64,000 nucleotides of DNA from Pseudoscleropodium purum (taxonomy: Eukaryota; Streptophyta; Bryopsida; Hypnales; Brachytheciaceae), in contig OZ017801.1 of the NCBI GenBank assembly GCA_963969395.1, positions 8,000,501 to 8,064,500 of the forward strand, given 5' to 3'. Of this stretch, positions 60,000 to 64,000 are shown in pieces. Positions within the stretch are counted from its first letter, which is position 1, and each line of letters begins with the position of its first letter. A program made the translations under genes and the position numbers. The notes beneath the pieces were generated by a model. That model made no database searches. It was given only the letters and a program-made list of their open reading frames with translations, and was not told where the DNA came from.

Positions 60000-62149
60000 G
60001 TAGCCATTGAATTAATGAAAAATGAAGATCAATGGAATGTATCTCCCATTTCTTAAGAATTTTCATCAAAAAATCTAAATCCTAAATCCTAAACCTTCTC
60101 ATTCTTACCTATAATTTTTTTGCAATGTGTGGAATATGTTCCATTTGAATATTTGTGGATTATGTTAACCTCCTAAATATTTTTTGGCCTTTTAAATGAT
60201 GGTAGGGATTTTTTTGAAGTTCACCATGAAACAAATGTTTTGTAAAAATAATCAATTCCTTTCACATTTTCAGCAAATGAAACAAAAAGAGAATATGCAA
60301 AGTACATAATCAAAAAACATTACAATGGATTTAAAGTTGATGATATTTAATTAGGAGTGCATCACAATTTAGAAATGGATATGAAATCTTCAATATTTTG
60401 CAATGGATCTCCCATTGACCCATTTGTTTCTCAAAAAAAAAAAAAAAAAAAAAATCTTCGATATTTTAAATTCTATATTTTTTTTCAAAAGTAGTCAAAT
60501 GTTGAGTACTTGGGTAAAACTTTACATACATGTGCTATTGTACTATATTCATTTTTTGGGGTAATTCCATTATTTTTATTTGAAAAGTACTTAAATATTA
60601 ATTTAAAAAAGAAAGGTTCAAAGATCTAAAAGATATGCAAAATAATTTCTATTTTAAAAAAGAATTAATTGAAATGAGTAAGATAATATTTCTAAAACAT
60701 TTTTTAATTTTCAGGTTGAATTCCCAAACCGATGCAAGATTTTTGAAGTTATATATATGATTTTTGTTATAGGTATGTAGAGTTCAATATTTTAGTTTGT
60801 AACATTAATAAATGCAAAATCCTATAATCATTCAAACGTTTTCAATGTACTATGCAGAGAATTTCAAGAAATACTATGATAATCAAATGCATTGTTACAT
60901 TTCCTAAAATATTCCATATAGAAAAATGTAGTAATTTCAAAAGTAGTAAACTGTGTCTTTTGTTGTATATGTTTAATGTGTACAAGGTTTCAAGAATCTT
61001 TGACTAATTTTTTTATACAAATCCCGAGAACCCTATATAGTCTACATTGGCCTCTCATTAAAATAGGGATTATATTTGTGATTGTTTGGATTTTGAAATC
61101 ATTATTTATTTTAAATTCATATATTGATGCACAAAAGGCATTTAATGCTTGGATATTTAAAAACACAAAGCTATAAATATGCCCTAAACCACTATTGTAA
61201 ATTTGAATTATTGCATTGAAAATTAAAAAATGTAATTGAAAGAGCACTCAATTACATAAATGTAATTTCTATGAGTTTAATGTGTATCAAGATAAAATAA
61301 TTTCATTTATATAGTTCTAGAATTTTAAGAAAACAAATGAAATTGAATAGTTCAATTCATTTCCCTCCATATAATGTGCATTTGATATCTTTGTGTATAT
61401 TCCAATTCTTGAGCAATTCAATATTTTTTAATATAGTGTTTACTGATTTTGTAGAGAAATGGTGCAAAAAAACAACCACATTCATTGAACTTTTTTTTGG
61501 TTGATGAAAAACAAATATATATAATATGTAATATTCATTGATTTCTCCATGCTCTTGTACATTTTAAGGAAACATGGTTTTATTTTTAAAAAAGCACTAG
61601 AGAATTATTGAAGACAAGATCATGTTAAAATGTTTTTGATTTTGGTAATGATGATGTACTATACCATTTACATTACTAGTTAATAGTGTTTTTTATAATA
61701 TTCTTTAGTAGATCAAATAGAAGAACCATTGCATAAAAAATTAAAATATACAATAAGCTAGCCTAACGAGCAATTGTTGAACAATGAAGAGAAACGAATA
61801 GAACTCCCCCTCCCCAAACAACTAATAATCTCATGTTTGAACATATAATCTTCATAAATTTAAAAATATAGGTGAAGTTTAGAATATGGAAAATTGCAAT
61901 GGTGAATGATTCTTCCATTTGCTTACAAATTAAAATAATATAACGTAAAAATAGTTTTCACATTTCAATGTGAATTTGTGAAGAAAAAGGAATGTATCAT
62001 TTCTCATTCTTCATTCAATGATTCAACAACACTAAAAGAGGTAGAGCTTCATAAACTCTAGTAATCTTTTTTTTCCCCTGACTTGTTTTCTCTTGAACAC
62101 TCAAGTAATATTTTCCTATTTTTTATCCACCTACGCCATCCTCCCCAAC
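60000..62149. other. AT-rich intergenic DNA
   Basis: No gene supported. It includes a run of 22 A (60433-60454) in a setting without other retroposon features. Short frames (66 and 85 codons near 61000) overlap on opposite strands. Confidence 0.45.
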
Positions 62150-62365
62150 CTCCTTGAATTCCTATCCTCCTTGACCGACCGCCCTAACAGCCCATCCACT
62201 CCCCTGTCCACCCCATCTGCCGAGTGGACATTCCAACCGTGGCGGTCCACAATGCTGTCCCGCTTCGTCCGTTTGCTTGTCATTCATGTTTATGAGATTG
62301 ACCCACGGACCGCAAGATCTAGGCGTTCGTTGAAGGGCCATCCAATCCGTCCGCCTAGGTTGATC
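62150..62365. promoter_or_regulatory. GC-rich CCGTCC-type block upstream of the terminal hAT-like pseudogene
   Basis: A third isolated GC-rich patch with GTCCACC, GGCGGTCC and CCGTCCGCC words, about 340 bp before the pseudogene at 62700. It is the same type of block as those at 55440 and 59560. The promoter or subterminal role is inferred. Confidence 0.35.
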
Positions 62366-62699
62366 CACTGTCAGAAGCTATAATTGGCATGGTGGATAGC
62401 TCATTTTTCACAATCGTTCCCTTTTGAAGTGGGCAGACTAGTGCCTTTGGGAGTCTGTGCACCTCTTCCGATTTTGTGTAGATAGTTGTGCTTCTATTTA
62501 AACATTGCAATATTATGAAATACGAATCACCATATGATTGGGATTTTTTCAAGAGCTTTAATGAATTAAAGTGCTAGAGTTTATTTCATTTTAAATACAA
62601 AGCATTTCCTTTGTGGGTTGTAAAAGTTAACTATAGTTCTGTAATCTTTTTATTGTATTCTCTGCGACTTCATCATACCAAAAGATACACCACCCAAAA

Positions 62700-63874
62700 A
62701 AGGAAGTCAAAAGGGAAAATCCCAAGACTTTGATTGAAAAGGTTGAAAAGACCCATTGTATGTGGATGAAGCGTTATGGGAAGATGAATCTATGAAAGTG
62801 TGGGATTGTACAATGTGCAAAAAGTATGTGAAAATGACACATCTCTCTAAACTTTGGTTACATGACCATGTAGAGAAGCAAGTTAGCCATTGGGAAGGAC
62901 AAGTGTCCATGTGCCAAAGTAAACACTTCAAACAAAGATACATACAAGTACACTGAGTTCTAGGAATCAAAAGCAAAAAATTTAATATAATGAATTATAA
63001 TGTCATGGCCATGGTTTGGGGAGAGATTGTATTCCACAAAGACGTAGATTGGCACACAGCTTTAAGTTGCAATGTGGATAATTATACTCACATGGATGCC
63101 ATGATAGACACATAATGGACAGGTCCAAGCGATTGCATGCCAAAGTACTCCAACCAATGTTATCTACAACAACTTTCAGTTGTGATGCAAGATGCATATG
63201 ATGAATGGACAGATGACAATGATGATAACAATGTTCTTCCACCTGTCACATTTGGAGAGAGGCACAAACACACAAAAGAACAAGAACGTATTGAACTCGA
63301 ACAACAAATGTAAAAGGCAACACATAGAAGCCTACAAGATCATAGGTGACAAGATAGGCATGGCGGGTTATACCAACACGAACATGGAGCGGGAGGATCA
63401 GAACAAGAAAGAGGTAGTTTATACTACGGTTATGATCCTCAAGTTGGCTCTCAAGGTGGAGGAGGAAGCTATGGAACCACTCACTATGGTGGGTCCAATG
63501 GATCTAGTTCATACTATACCACCCCCACCCAAATTGGCTCTAAAAGGAGTGGAGGAAGTCACACAATCCTGCACTATGGTGGGTCCACTCATGGAAGCGT
63601 TTAATACAATGTGGGATTCATTGGAAGTGATTCATATGAGCATCACGAAGGCTCTTATTATAGTAGTTCAAATGAAAGAAGATCGCAAGATAGTATGTCA
63701 ATTCCTCCAACTTTTAGAGGTCCTAATTATGGGAATTATGGACAAGGAGGTAGACAAAGCGGATATCAAGAATACTACAGAGGTGGTCCCTACATTGGAA
63801 TACAAGCAAGAATCCCAAGTCAAAAAGATGAGTTCGATTTAGATTCGGAGTTAAAAAAACATGCATCTATGTAG
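62700..63874 (+). pseudogene. Dead, internally deleted hAT-like transposase gene
   Basis: Near 62756-62956 a BED-like finger is readable (VWDCTMCKKYVK, then HLSKLWLHDHV and GQVSMC, the last resembling the usual BED ending). A later part (about 63010-63300) is acidic and ends DEWTDDNDDNNVLPPV. A Gly/Ser/Tyr-rich tail follows to 63874 (GGGGSYGTTHYGGSNGSS), typical of many plant hAT transposase C-termini. The catalytic core is missing between the two, and several stops interrupt the frame. The longest open frame at 63192-63842 is partly in the wrong frame. Family assignment rests on the finger and tail only. Confidence 0.5.
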
Positions 63875-64000
63875 TATTCATCTTTCAGCTCAGTCTTCTA
63901 ACTCTATTCTCCACGGTAGGTATAGAGTATTAAAGTGATAGAAATAGTTCAAAATTTCAGATGAATAGTAATGCAGTGTTTTTAAATTTTGACAAAAGTA

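Noticed and set aside
60433..60454. A run of 22 A as the tail of a retroposed gene or SINE
   Set aside because: No upstream gene-like or SINE-like body and no target duplication could be seen.
63192..63842. A 216-codon plus-strand open frame as an intact gene
   Set aside because: The protein-like Gly/Ser/Tyr tail is partly in another frame. The long frame is a shifted reading of a decayed hAT-like C-terminus.

Overview
This is nuclear DNA from a land plant (streptophyte) with a large, transposon-rich genome. The evidence is four plant-type genes: a plastid FdC1-type ferredoxin, an organellar mTERF protein, a non-RD leucine-rich-repeat receptor kinase, and a C2-domain class 3 lipase with 19 exons. 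They have GT-AG introns, and they sit as GC-richer islands in very AT-rich DNA full of plant DNA transposons (hAT, CACTA, Mutator-like, pogo). The species cannot be named from the sequence alone.

Layout. 1-2.8 kb is AT-rich DNA with diverged repeats; 2.8-3.76 kb is a tandem array. FDC1 lies on the minus strand at 3.9-4.4 kb, next to an unrecognised minus-strand ORF at 4.75-5.27 kb. The mTERF gene (plus, 3 exons) is at 6.8-9.5 kb and the receptor kinase (plus, 4 exons, 934 aa) at 13.2-17.5 kb. From 18.3 to 41.4 kb there is no intact gene. That block holds a 447-bp MITE, a 922-bp foldback, a dead pogo transposase, a CACTA MITE, and a second CACTA MITE split by a 10.9-kb Mutator-like element. 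The Mutator-like element carries an eight-copy 245-bp tandem array, a hAT MITE and remains of unknown exons. The C2-lipase gene (plus, 869 aa) is at 41.6-49.2 kb. From 50 kb to the end the window is a graveyard of hAT-type elements: nested GC-rich MITEs with 8-bp target duplications, a dead hAT transposase (52.6-55.1 kb, minus), a dead coiled-coil/RING-like gene (56.2-59.3 kb, minus) and a dead hAT-like gene (62.7-63.9 kb, plus).

The host genes do not form an operon-like unit. Three of the four appear to act in organelles or at the cell surface: electron transfer in plastids (FdC1), organelle gene expression (mTERF) and extracellular perception (receptor kinase). The lipase may be plastidic or membrane-bound through its C2 domain. 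The most interesting structure is positional. The receptor-kinase gene and the lipase gene are each bracketed by inverted copies of one ~200-bp repeat whose GC-richer ends face the gene. The intervening 23-kb AT-rich block is therefore bounded by this repeat at both ends. Premature stops in the dead transposon genes are mostly of the kind C-to-T change would produce, which fits long-term cytosine methylation.
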